Shown here one piece after another: positions 1 through 5,819 of a stretch of DNA of 5,819 nt (positions within the stretch are counted from its first letter, which is position 1; each line of letters begins with the position of its first letter). The stretch is taken from NCBI RefSeq assembly GCF_009711475.1, contig NZ_SMMD01000696.1:1-5819 (forward strand). The letters are read 5' to 3'. A model generated the notes under the pieces. The model did no database searches and was not told the origin of the DNA. It saw only the letters and a program-made list of their open reading frames with translations. Made by a program: the position numbers and the translations under genes. This DNA comes from Fulvivirga aurantia. GTDB lineage: Bacteria > Bacteroidota > Bacteroidia > Cytophagales > Cyclobacteriaceae.

Positions 1-3000
1 AAAAGGCACCCAAAAAGAAGTCATTAATTATAAATAATAAAAAATACGATGGTCCTGAAAAATTTGCCTACTACATGTCGGCTATTAAGATGGGACAAGA
101 AGATATTACAACTACTCCCAAATACCCACAATACGAGGCTTTTAACAAAACTCAGGAATTAGCAAAGGCTAAACGAAAAAGGAGTAAAGCCAGAATTGAA
201 GCTACCAAAGCGACTTTCAAAGAGAGAGGGCCAGCTAATGTACCAGGAAGAACCAGGACAGTTCTAGTAGACCCTGACGATGCTTCAGGTAATACCTGGT
301 TTGCAGGTAATGTAAGCGGTGGTATTTGGAAAACCACTAACAGTGGTCAAAGCTGGACAGAAATAGCCCCTGATTTAGATAACATGTCAGTAGTAACTCT
401 GGCAATGTCAGAGGCCAATACATCCGTCATTTATGCCGGAACTGGTGAGGGGTTTATTTATAATTCGTCATTTAAGTTTAATGGTGAAGGAATTTATAAA
501 TCGGAAGATAAAGGTACAAACTGGTCATTACTGCCCAATACGGTAACATCAGATTTTATTAATGTAAGCAGAATAATCGTTGATCCTAATAACGAGAATG
601 TCTTGTTGGCAAGCACCAGTGGTCATAAAAGAACTGGTAGTGGTTTTGATGGAACTAGTGCGATCATGAGATCCACTGATGGAGGCACCAGCTGGACTAA
701 GGTATTCAACAATTATTTATATTCTATTCAACAAATAGTGGCAGCTCCAAGTGATTTTAACATTCAATATGCAGCCATTGCCGAGTTAGGGGTTATCAAA
801 TCAACTGATGGAGGGATTAATTGGTCACTCGTCCGTAGCGGTTTGGATATTTATGGAAGAATTGAACTTGCGGTATCACCTACAAACCCAGACAAAGTGT
901 ATGCATCAGCGGTTGGCAATATCTCTGGAACAGGGTCTGACATGTACTACACAGAAGATGGTGGTACATCCTGGAATTACTTAGCGGTTCAATATAATGA
1001 TTCTAATGTGGGGTTTTTAGGAACTCAAGGTTATTATGACAATACCATCATGGTAAATCCATACAACGATGACCATGTCTATTTCGGAGGTATCGGCCTT
1101 TTCTCTATTATCAAAGACGGTAATTCTGCCACACTTGATATAGTTTCTGATGTATATAATGACTACGATGGAACCAATGCTTTTGAATTTGGAACTTCAC
1201 CTGTAGGTGTACATCCTGACCAGCATTTTCTAACGGCAATAAAAACCAATGAAGCTGAAGAAGAGTTTAAGATTATAGTAGGCAATGATGGAGGTGTATA
1301 TTTATCAAACTCATCCAAAACTCCTGGGGTCAACAATGGTGATTGGACCTGGTCAGGTGCTGGCTATAATACTACCCAATTTTATGGGGCTGACAAGCTA
1401 GCTGGCGAAGAAGAATACCTTGGTGGTGCTCAAGACAATGGAACTTGGGTATCTCCTGATAATGAAAAGGCTTCTGAAACTTCTAACTTTATTTTTAGCC
1501 TTGGTGGAGATGGCTTTGAGGTTGTCGCACATTACACCAACCCGGATAAATACATTGGAGGATGGCAATATAACGGCTTTACGGCCACCGAAGATAGAGG
1601 AAAAACTGTTTATTACGCCACCAATGGTTTGGCATCTACCAGTGGGCAGTCTCCTTTTGTGTCTCGGCTCTCTAACGCCTATCAAGATCCTGATGTACTA
1701 TTTGCTGTGGAAGCATTAGGTGTTTATAGAAGCTCAGATTTCGGCAAAAGTTGGCAATTAGCTGAAATGGATATTAATGACGGTTGGGGGCTTTGGTCTG
1801 GTACAGATGTAGAAGTTTCAAAAGCAGATCCGCGTATCGTTTGGGCAGGTGGCGGTATGAGTAATGAAAGAAATCTTTTTGTCTCACAAGATGGAGGGCT
1901 TAGCTTCAATCCAGTCCCAAATTTCAGTAATATAGGGTTATGTACAGGAATTTATTCTCATCCGACTGATGCCAATACGGCTTTTGCTGTATTCTCAGTT
2001 GCAGACTCACCAAAGGTTTTAAAAACAACTGACCTAGGTCGCACATGGACAGATATTTCTGGTTATAGTGCAGAAAGCGCTAGCACTGGCTTTCCTAATG
2101 TTGCTACTTTTGCCTTACAAGCCATGCCATATGATGATAATGTACTCTGGGCAGGTACAGAAATCGGATTGTTCGAATCTCTTGATGGCGGTGCTTCATG
2201 GAATATTCTAGATCAATTCCCTTCAGTTGCCATTTGGGACATGAAAATTAAGGATGGGCAAGTGGTAATAGCTACTCATGGACGTGGTATTTGGACTGCG
2301 GACATTGCTGATCTTGCCGGTTTTTCAGCTCCTAAGGTAGCACTCTCTCCAAAAATCAATAAAATCAGTCCCTCTTTAACGGAGATGACAGCAAAAATTG
2401 ATATTGATCTTCGCGGGGCTTACGATGCAACTTCAATTTATGTGAATGGAGAACAATTGTTGGTACTTGATGCAAACACTGATATCGAAGAGGTAAGTGA
2501 AACACTCACGTTTACCCAAAGTGGCGAATATGAATTCCAAATTGTATCTACAAAAGATGGTATCGATTATTATTCTTCAAAGCATTATTTAACCATTAAC
2601 ACGCCAATTGAGCCCGTCAATTTTTATTCAAACGACTTTGATCTACCTGACAATAGTGAATTCGCTTTAGAAAAATGGTCTATTACTGGCCTAGATGACT
2701 TTGATAGTAAACTCTTGCATACAGTTCACCCTTACCCGGTATCTTCTAATCTAATTGCCAAGCTTACTACCCCTATTATAGTTGCAGAGCATAATGCCAT
2801 TATCAAGTTTGATGAAGTGGCACAAGTAGAAGAAGGTGATCAAGGCTCTGCTTTTGGAGACTATGAATTTTGGGACTATGTGATTGTGGAAGGCTCAAGA
2901 GATGGAGCAGAATGGATTCCTATAATAGATGGTTATGATTCACGAGCTAACTCCAACTGGAGTGGGATTTCCAATGCTGCATCAAGCTCCTTATTTGCAC

Positions 3001-3500
3001 AAAGGGAAATTGATATGTTGGAAACATTCACGGCTGGAGAAATTATTCAAGTTAGATTTAGATTGTTTTCAGACGCGTACCTTACAGCCTGGGGATGGGG
3101 TATTGATAACCTGAATATACAAAATCAAGATAACGACAGTGATGGTTATTACTCTTGGGAAGATTGTGACGATACAAATGCTGATATTAATCCCGATGCA
3201 ACTGATATACCCAACAACAACATTGACGAAAACTGTGATGGAGAAGATGCTACAATTCTTGGTATAGAAGAAAATAACAACATGTTAAGAATCTTCCCGA
3301 ACCCCACTACAAGCTACCTAATGATTGAAACTGGTGAAGAAGTAAATAGCATTAAAGTTTATGACCCTAAAGGTCAATTAATTAAAAGTTTCGATAAAAA
3401 CCTGAATAAGATTAACGTTGCAAATCTCAAAAGCGGTGTTTATCTCATTAGCATTGAAACTGATAGAGAGGTGCTTAGTAAGCGTTTTGTGAAAAATTAG
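1..3500 (+). CDS. T9SS-exported Asp-box beta-propeller protein with C-terminal sorting domain (5'-partial)
   Basis: This is the 3' part of a large secreted or cell-surface protein. The frame is open from base 3, upstream of the first in-frame ATG at 75. That Met lies inside a conserved-looking stretch (YDGPEKFAYYM), so the true start and signal peptide are outside the window. Numbering from the Met at 75 (1141 residues): GP-NVPGRTR at 52-61 leads into a VPS10/sortilin-like propeller with Asp-boxes at 87, 143, 200, 243, 293, 553, 604, 651 and 702. Family-type motifs are GNDGGVY (403), GGAQDNGTW (450) and ATHGRGIW (733). An Ig-like stretch (about 750-845) and a jelly-roll-like domain (about 848-1015) follow. 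Next is an Asp-rich motif with two Cys (1019-1058, MopE-like metal binding). A T9SS type A tail (about 1069-1141) has FPNPTTS, VYDPKGQLI and LKSGVYLISI, and ends in KRFVKN. T9SS cargo crosses the outer membrane and is released or anchored after tail removal. No catalytic residues could be identified; adhesion or binding is only an inference. A terminator follows 10 bases after the stop. Confidence 0.93.
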   Translation, partial: KAPKKKSLIINNKKYDGPEKFAYYMSAIKMGQEDITTTPKYPQYEAFNKTQELAKAKRKRSKARIEATKATFKERGPANVPGRTRTVLVDPDDASGNTWFAGNVSGGIWKTTNSGQSWTEIAPDLDNMSVVTLAMSEANTSVIYAGTGEGFIYNSSFKFNGEGIYKSEDKGTNWSLLPNTVTSDFINVSRIIVDPNNENVLLASTSGHKRTGSGFDGTSAIMRSTDGGTSWTKVFNNYLYSIQQIVAAPSDFNIQYAAIAELGVIKSTDGGINWSLVRSGLDIYGRIELAVSPTNPDKVYASAVGNISGTGSDMYYTEDGGTSWNYLAVQYNDSNVGFLGTQGYYDNTIMVNPYNDDHVYFGGIGLFSIIKDGNSATLDIVSDVYNDYDGTNAFEFGTSPVGVHPDQHFLTAIKTNEAEEEFKIIVGNDGGVYLSNSSKTPGVNNGDWTWSGAGYNTTQFYGADKLAGEEEYLGGAQDNGTWVSPDNEKASETSNFIFSLGGDGFEVVAHYTNPDKYIGGWQYNGFTATEDRGKTVYYATNGLASTSGQSPFVSRLSNAYQDPDVLFAVEALGVYRSSDFGKSWQLAEMDINDGWGLWSGTDVEVSKADPRIVWAGGGMSNERNLFVSQDGGLSFNPVPNFSNIGLCTGIYSHPTDANTAFAVFSVADSPKVLKTTDLGRTWTDISGYSAESASTGFPNVATFALQAMPYDDNVLWAGTEIGLFESLDGGASWNILDQFPSVAIWDMKIKDGQVVIATHGRGIWTADIADLAGFSAPKVALSPKINKISPSLTEMTAKIDIDLRGAYDATSIYVNGEQLLVLDANTDIEEVSETLTFTQSGEYEFQIVSTKDGIDYYSSKHYLTINTPIEPVNFYSNDFDLPDNSEFALEKWSITGLDDFDSKLLHTVHPYPVSSNLIAKLTTPIIVAEHNAIIKFDEVAQVEEGDQGSAFGDYEFWDYVIVEGSRDGAEWIPIIDGYDSRANSNWSGISNAASSSLFAQREIDMLETFTAGEIIQVRFRLFSDAYLTAWGWGIDNLNIQNQDNDSDGYYSWEDCDDTNADINPDATDIPNNNIDENCDGEDATILGIEENNNMLRIFPNPTTSYLMIETGEEVNSIKVYDPKGQLIKSFDKNLNKINVANLKSGVYLISIETDREVLSKRFVKN
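333..2201 (+). repeat. Asp-box (BNR) repeat array within the propeller region
   Basis: Nine clear copies of the Asp-box pattern (S/T-x-D/N-x-G-x-S/T/N-W/F) occur in the encoded protein. They include TTNSGQSW, SEDKGTNW, STDGGTSW, STDGGINW, TEDGGTSW, SSDFGKSW, SQDGGLSF, TTDLGRTW and SLDGGASW. Five lie at residues 87-300 and four at 553-709, counted from the Met at 75, spaced about 43-57 residues apart. The 250-residue gap between the groups holds two degenerate candidates, GNDGGVY and ATEDRGKTVY. Asp-boxes are structural beta-hairpin turns in beta-propeller blades (sialidases, sortilin/VPS10, Ycf48-like proteins). They do not themselves show enzymatic activity. Confidence 0.85.
3129..3248 (+). 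other. MopE-like Asp-rich metal-binding motif (protein domain)
   Basis: The encoded segment begins DNDSDGYYSWEDCDD and ends NIDENCDGED, with NADINPDATDIPNN between them. This D-x-D-x-DG...DCDD...NP-A-EIP-N-IDENCDG pattern is a recognised putative metal-binding motif (MopE-like, first noted in a copper-regulated methanotroph protein). It is common just before T9SS tails in Bacteroidota. The EF-hand-like Asp spacing suggests calcium, and the two Cys could form a disulfide after export. The metal and the disulfide are inference. Confidence 0.75.
3279..3497 (+). other. T9SS type A C-terminal sorting domain (protein domain)
   Basis: The last about 73 residues match the Por secretion-tail pattern. 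An initial FPNPTTS strand is followed by the central VYDPKGQLIKSF, then INVANLKSGVYLISI, and a basic terminus KRFVKN. This tail directs a periplasmic protein through the T9SS outer-membrane translocon and is normally cleaved afterwards. It is the best phylum-level marker in the window. Confidence 0.92.
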
Positions 3501-3510
3501 TCGCGTCATT

Positions 3511-3546
3511 TAAGAGAGCCCTGGAATAAACTTCAGGGCTCTTTTA
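3511..3546 (+). terminator. Intrinsic terminator of the large T9SS-cargo gene
   Basis: A 9-bp perfect stem, AGAGCCCTG (3515-3523) with CAGGGCTCT (3534-3542), can be extended by wobble and A-T pairs to about 3511-3525 with 3532-3546. It closes a short A/T-rich loop. The 3' arm runs into TTTT and then a T-rich stretch, as expected for rho-independent termination on the plus strand. It starts 10 bases after the stop codon. Because a minus-strand gene ends at 3597, it may also stop converging transcription, though the T-tract is poorer in that direction. Confidence 0.87.
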
Positions 3547-3596
3547 CTTTAATTTCTTTACTACACTTACAGCGTTACCATTAGTAATCAATTCAC

Positions 3597-4067
3597 TTAC
3601 AAATTACTCTCCTCAATGTGCCAGGTATGATCTGAGAGGAGCTTAACCGTAGCCAAATGTTTTTCAAAAGGCATGGAATTACCCCATTCTTTTGGCGAAA
3701 CGAAAGAAAGTATTTCCGAGCCATCGGACTTTTGATACAGGTGATAAACATGCCCAATAGTGGGTTTAAATTTAATTTCCGCCTGGTATATTCTTTCAGA
3801 AATATCGACCCTGCTTTTTATTTCTTCGGCCTGCTTAAAGAGCACCTTTACTTGCTCATATACTTTATCAAGCTGCATTTGAGATTGTTCTTGCATTGCC
3901 CTTACAGCCAATCCTTTAATTTTACCCTTATCCTCGGGTTTTACTACGGCACCGCCTACGGTGTGTGCATAAGGTAAAGTAGAAGGAGTAGTCGTTATCT
4001 TATCGCGCAACCTTTCCAACTCCTCATCAGACATGATTACCTCTTTCCCTTTCTTATGTTTGCTCAT
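3597..4067 (-). CDS. DUF2452 family protein, uncharacterised
   Basis: A 156-residue, highly charged protein with no signal peptide or membrane segment, so presumably cytoplasmic. It has the features I associate with DUF2452: LPYAHTVGGAVVKP at 31-44, a helical Gln/Glu-rich stretch at about 55-95 (AMQEQSQMQLDKVYEQ; likely coiled coil), a Y-HLY motif followed by SDGSEILSFVSPKEWG (108-129), and a DHTW near the end (146-149). The YHLY...SPKEWG block is shared with human C1orf50, the eukaryotic member. No biochemical function is established, and I do not infer one. The start is uncertain. Met1 at 4067 has no Shine-Dalgarno, while Met12 at 4034 is preceded by AGAGG at five-base spacing and would give 145 residues. 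The gene lies 70 bp downstream of the MATE gene on the same strand and converges on the T9SS-cargo gene. The C-terminus deserves checking because a protein-like frame continues past the stop. Confidence 0.8.
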   Translation of the reverse strand: MSKHKKGKEVIMSDEELERLRDKITTTPSTLPYAHTVGGAVVKPEDKGKIKGLAVRAMQEQSQMQLDKVYEQVKVLFKQAEEIKSRVDISERIYQAEIKFKPTIGHVYHLYQKSDGSEILSFVSPKEWGNSMPFEKHLATVKLLSDHTWHIEESNL

Positions 4068-4096
4068 ATTTTATAAACTCTTATTTATAAAAGAAA

Positions 4097-4104
4097 CAAA
4101 AATA
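4097..4104 (-). promoter_or_regulatory. Candidate Bacteroidota -7 box for the DUF2452 gene
   Basis: On the minus strand this reads TATTTTTG, an exact fit to the Bacteroidetes sigma-A -7 consensus TAnnTTTG. It lies 29 bases before the ATG at 4067, so a start about 7 bases downstream would leave a leader of roughly 20-25 nt. I see no convincing TTG-type -33 element at the usual distance, and the motif is short, so it may be chance. If real, the small gene can be transcribed separately from the upstream MATE gene. Confidence 0.35.
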
Positions 4105-4137
4105 GCAGGCAGAGGTTATAAATCCATTAATTGTGAC

Positions 4138-5574
4138 CTAAACCGAGACAGTCTTCCACTTACCTTTGGTAAACAGCCATAGCGTAAACAGACCTACAGC
4201 CGTCTCCGAAAAGAACACACCCCAATAGACACCTGAGTAGCCCCAATCAGCCTCAATGGCCAGGTAATAAGAAAGAGGAATCTGAATCAGCCAGAAAAAC
4301 ACCAGGTTGATTTTTGTAGGTGTTGTTGTATCACCAGAGCCATTAAAGGCCTGCACAGAAACCATCCACCATCCGTAAACAAAGTATGAGTAAGAAAGAA
4401 TTTGCAACCACGTACCTCCTATTTCTATCACATTTGGGTTATCGGTAAATATCCCCATGAGTGATTCGTTGAAAAAGAAATAAAGCAGAGAAACGCCAAC
4501 CAGGAATATCATATTGTAAACACCTATTTTCCAAATCGAAGCCTCAGCTCTGTCAGGATTGTTAGCCCCCAAATTTTGCCCTACCAATGTGGCAGCAGCA
4601 TTAGACATTCCCCAGGCTGGCATCATGGTGAATAACATGATTCTTAAAGCAATGGTAGAGCCTGCCACCGCTTCACTACCAATATCTGCCAAAATACGCA
4701 TGAGAAAAATCCAGGAAGTCATTGCCACCACCATCTGGCCAATACCACCTAATGAGGTTTTTATGATGTTGAGAACGACAGAAGCTTTCCAGTAAACCTG
4801 ACTGGCTACTACTTTGATGTGCTTACCTCCCTTAAAAAGAATATAAAATTGTAAGGCAACACCCACCCCTCGTCCTATGGTTGAAGCGATAGCGGCCCCT
4901 TCTATACCTAAAGCCGGGATGGGCCCCCAACCAAATATTAGCAATGGGTCGAGGATGATGTTACAGCCATTGGCTATCCATAAAACGCGCATGGCGACAG
5001 CTGCATCGCCAGCACCCCGGAAGATAGCATTGATCACAAACAGCAGCATGATTATGGCGTTAGCGCCCAACATCCATTGTGTGTATCGGTAACCTTCTGT
5101 GATACTCCAGGTATCGCCTCCCATGAGAGTGAGTAGCTCTTTAGAAAAGAAAATACCACCAATAGCAAATGGCAACGATGCCAATAAGGCCAGAAAAATA
5201 GATTGTACTGCCGAAGTACCCGCATCTTCAAGTTTTTTCTCTCCCACTCTGCGAGCGATTATGGCGGTTACGGCCATGGAAAGACCCATCCCGATAGAGT
5301 ATAGAAGAAAAAGGTAAGTTTCTGTAAGACCCACAGTTGCGACAGCAGATGCACCTAATTGACCAACAAAGTAGATGTCTACAACTGCAAACGTTGACTC
5401 CATGACCAATTCCAAAATCATAGGTACAGCCAATAGAAATATAGCCTTTCTCAGATCGATTTTGGTATAGTCGGCCTCAGTGCCTTTAATGGCATCTTTT
5501 AAAGCACGCCACAGAGACTGCCTTGGAGGACGTGGCTCTTCAGCCGTAGACACTTCCTTTTCCAATGTTTCCAT
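4138..5574 (-). CDS. MATE family multidrug/toxin efflux transporter
   Basis: A 478-residue inner-membrane protein of the MATE family, which exports cationic drugs and other organic compounds in exchange for Na+ or H+. About 12 hydrophobic segments are visible from residue 42 to 468, in two MatE halves (roughly 42-250 and 265-470). Family motifs are LAVPMILELV in TM1, VVDIYFVGQLG (D66), AIFRGAGDA (183-191), NIILDPLLIFGWG (N205, D209), GIEGAAIAS, LVGQNLGANNPDRAE (330-344) and FNGSGDTTTPT in the second half. N205-x3-D209 and D66 probably correspond to the cation-site Asn/Asp pair and TM1 Asp known from archaeal and DinF-type MATE structures, which is an inference from spacing. About 40 charged, Pro-containing residues precede TM1. 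ATG 5574 is the only start before TM1. It has no Shine-Dalgarno, as is common in this phylum. The substrate cannot be told. No clear -33/-7 promoter was found, but a dyad sits at 5586-5610. Confidence 0.96.
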   Translation of the reverse strand: METLEKEVSTAEEPRPPRQSLWRALKDAIKGTEADYTKIDLRKAIFLLAVPMILELVMESTFAVVDIYFVGQLGASAVATVGLTETYLFLLYSIGMGLSMAVTAIIARRVGEKKLEDAGTSAVQSIFLALLASLPFAIGGIFFSKELLTLMGGDTWSITEGYRYTQWMLGANAIIMLLFVINAIFRGAGDAAVAMRVLWIANGCNIILDPLLIFGWGPIPALGIEGAAIASTIGRGVGVALQFYILFKGGKHIKVVASQVYWKASVVLNIIKTSLGGIGQMVVAMTSWIFLMRILADIGSEAVAGSTIALRIMLFTMMPAWGMSNAAATLVGQNLGANNPDRAEASIWKIGVYNMIFLVGVSLLYFFFNESLMGIFTDNPNVIEIGGTWLQILSYSYFVYGWWMVSVQAFNGSGDTTTPTKINLVFFWLIQIPLSYYLAIEADWGYSGVYWGVFFSETAVGLFTLWLFTKGKWKTVSV

Positions 5575-5585
5575 AAAGAGAGGGA

Positions 5586-5610
5586 TTTACTAAAACTAGT
5601 TACGAGTAAA
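5586..5610. promoter_or_regulatory. Dyad-symmetric candidate operator upstream of the MATE gene
   Basis: An 8-bp palindrome AACTAGTT (5594-5601) is flanked almost symmetrically by TTTACT (5586-5591) and AGTAAA (5605-5610). It ends 11 bases before the MATE start codon, where a repressor could block transcription or the RNA could fold near the translation start. Efflux genes are often under TetR/MarR-type local regulators that bind such dyads, but no regulator gene is present here. The sequence is A/T-rich and chance is possible. Confidence 0.28.
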
Positions 5611-5687
5611 ATCTGAAAAAGGCTAAAGATTTTTAAAGGAGGAAATTTTTAGGACCTAATCATTAAACAACAGAATGGCTTGATAAC

Positions 5688-5720
5688 AGCCTTACTAAGC
5701 CTCAGAGGCTTGGTAAGGCT
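5688..5720. repeat. 33-bp near-perfect inverted repeat (hairpin)
   Basis: Two 16-bp arms (5688-5703 and 5705-5720) are separated by one base, with a single non-complementary position. In plus-strand RNA that position is a U-G wobble, so the stem pairs fully; in minus-strand RNA it is a C-A mismatch. The arms read AGCCTTACTAAGCCTC and GAGGCTTGGTAAGGCT. No T-tract follows on either strand, so it is not a canonical terminator. It lies 12 bases beyond the stop codon of a possible minus-strand gene entering from the right edge, which would suit a 3'-end hairpin. It could instead be an operator or a mobile palindromic repeat. Confidence 0.6.
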
Positions 5721-5732
5721 CTGATGAAGAAT

Positions 5733-5819
5733 TCAACTAGCGTAAGCATTCGATGTGCCACTATACTCAAGATTTGATTGCACATAGTTTAATCTTTTAA
5801 AGTCGATCAGTAGAGTATT
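5733..5819 (-). CDS. Possible 3' end of a minus-strand gene (partial, uncertain)
   Basis: On the minus strand one frame is open from the right edge for 28 codons and ends in TGA at 5735-5733. The other two frames are blocked early. The peptide starts NTLLIDFKRLNYV and ends GTSNAYAS, with a plausible composition, and a strong hairpin follows 12 bases after the stop. A run of 28 open codons is easily random, and I recognise no family. If real, the gene lies upstream of MATE on the same strand. Confidence 0.25.
   Translation of the reverse strand, partial: NTLLIDFKRLNYVQSNLEYSGTSNAYAS

Noticed and set aside
1398..1719. Overlapping open frames of about 95-99 codons on both strands
   Set aside because: They lie wholly inside the strongly supported T9SS-cargo gene. 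Their translations show no family motifs and odd composition, so they are shadows of that gene, as are similar frames at 152-337, 1724-1909 and 2929-3114.
333..2201. Sialidase/glycosyl hydrolase activity for the Asp-box region
   Set aside because: Asp-boxes are structural. I see no sialidase Arg triad context (no N-terminal FRIP motif) or catalytic signature, so an enzyme name is not justified.
3564..3600. Direct repeat CACTTAC at 3564-3570 and 3594-3600
   Set aside because: Seven bases in an A/T-rich spacer is too short to mean anything; it is probably chance.
3657..3977. 106-codon plus-strand open frame rich in Phe/Leu/Tyr
   Set aside because: It is antisense to the DUF2452 gene, whose translation has clear family motifs. 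The aromatic-rich composition is typical of the reverse complement of a Lys/Glu-rich gene.
4559..5317. Three plus-strand open frames of 71-78 codons
   Set aside because: All are antisense to the MATE transporter gene and have no recognisable features; open antisense frames are common opposite membrane-protein genes.
5688..5720. Rho-independent terminator at the long palindrome
   Set aside because: The stem is strong, but neither side is followed by a T-tract, so it was listed as a repeat rather than a terminator.
5753..5800. Short plus-strand frame beginning MCHYTQ, reminiscent of SRAP (YedK-type) protein starts with Cys2
   Set aside because: It ends after 15 codons, no SRAP sequence follows in any frame inside the window, and there is no ribosome-binding site. 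Resemblance of six residues is chance-level.
1..5819. CRISPR array, tRNA/rRNA genes, insertion sequence or phage genes
   Set aside because: Looked for regularly spaced repeats, cloverleaf-like stems, transposase motifs and terminal inverted repeats flanking a gene; none was seen.

Overview
This 5.8 kb window looks like an ordinary chromosomal stretch from a member of the Bacteroidota, AT-leaning and probably of a Cytophagia/Flavobacteriia-like lineage. The strongest sign is a very large secreted protein that ends in a type A C-terminal sorting domain of the type IX secretion system (T9SS), a system essentially confined to this phylum. A possible Bacteroidota-type -7 box (TAnnTTTG) and the lack of a Shine-Dalgarno sequence at the MATE start are consistent with this.

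Layout. Bases 1-3500 (+) hold the 3' part of a gene for a T9SS-exported, multi-domain surface or secreted protein. The reading frame is open through the left edge, so the signal peptide and true start lie outside the window. The visible part is an Asp-box (BNR/VPS10/sortilin-like) beta-propeller region, then an Ig-like stretch, a jelly-roll-like domain, an Asp-rich two-cysteine metal-binding motif of the MopE-like kind, and the T9SS sorting tail. A strong intrinsic terminator follows at 3511-3546.

Two genes on the minus strand converge on it. MATE-family efflux transporter (5574-4138) comes first, and 70 bp further on is a small cytoplasmic DUF2452-family protein (4067-3597). The order and short gap allow co-transcription, but a good TAnnTTTG match just upstream of the small gene suggests it may also have its own promoter. 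Its exact start is uncertain: an internal Met has the better ribosome-binding site.

The right end (5575-5819) has no certain gene. It contains a small dyad directly upstream of the MATE start, a 33-bp near-perfect palindrome, and an open minus-strand frame running in from the right edge that may be the last 28 codons of a neighbouring gene.

The genes show no obvious shared pathway: one exported adhesin- or scaffold-like protein, one inner-membrane drug/cation antiporter, and one uncharacterised cytoplasmic protein. I found no CRISPR array, tRNA, rRNA, transposase or phage gene and no convincing novel system. The points most worth a second look are the protein-like frame just past the DUF2452 stop codon, the palindromes near the right end, and the domain order of the large protein.
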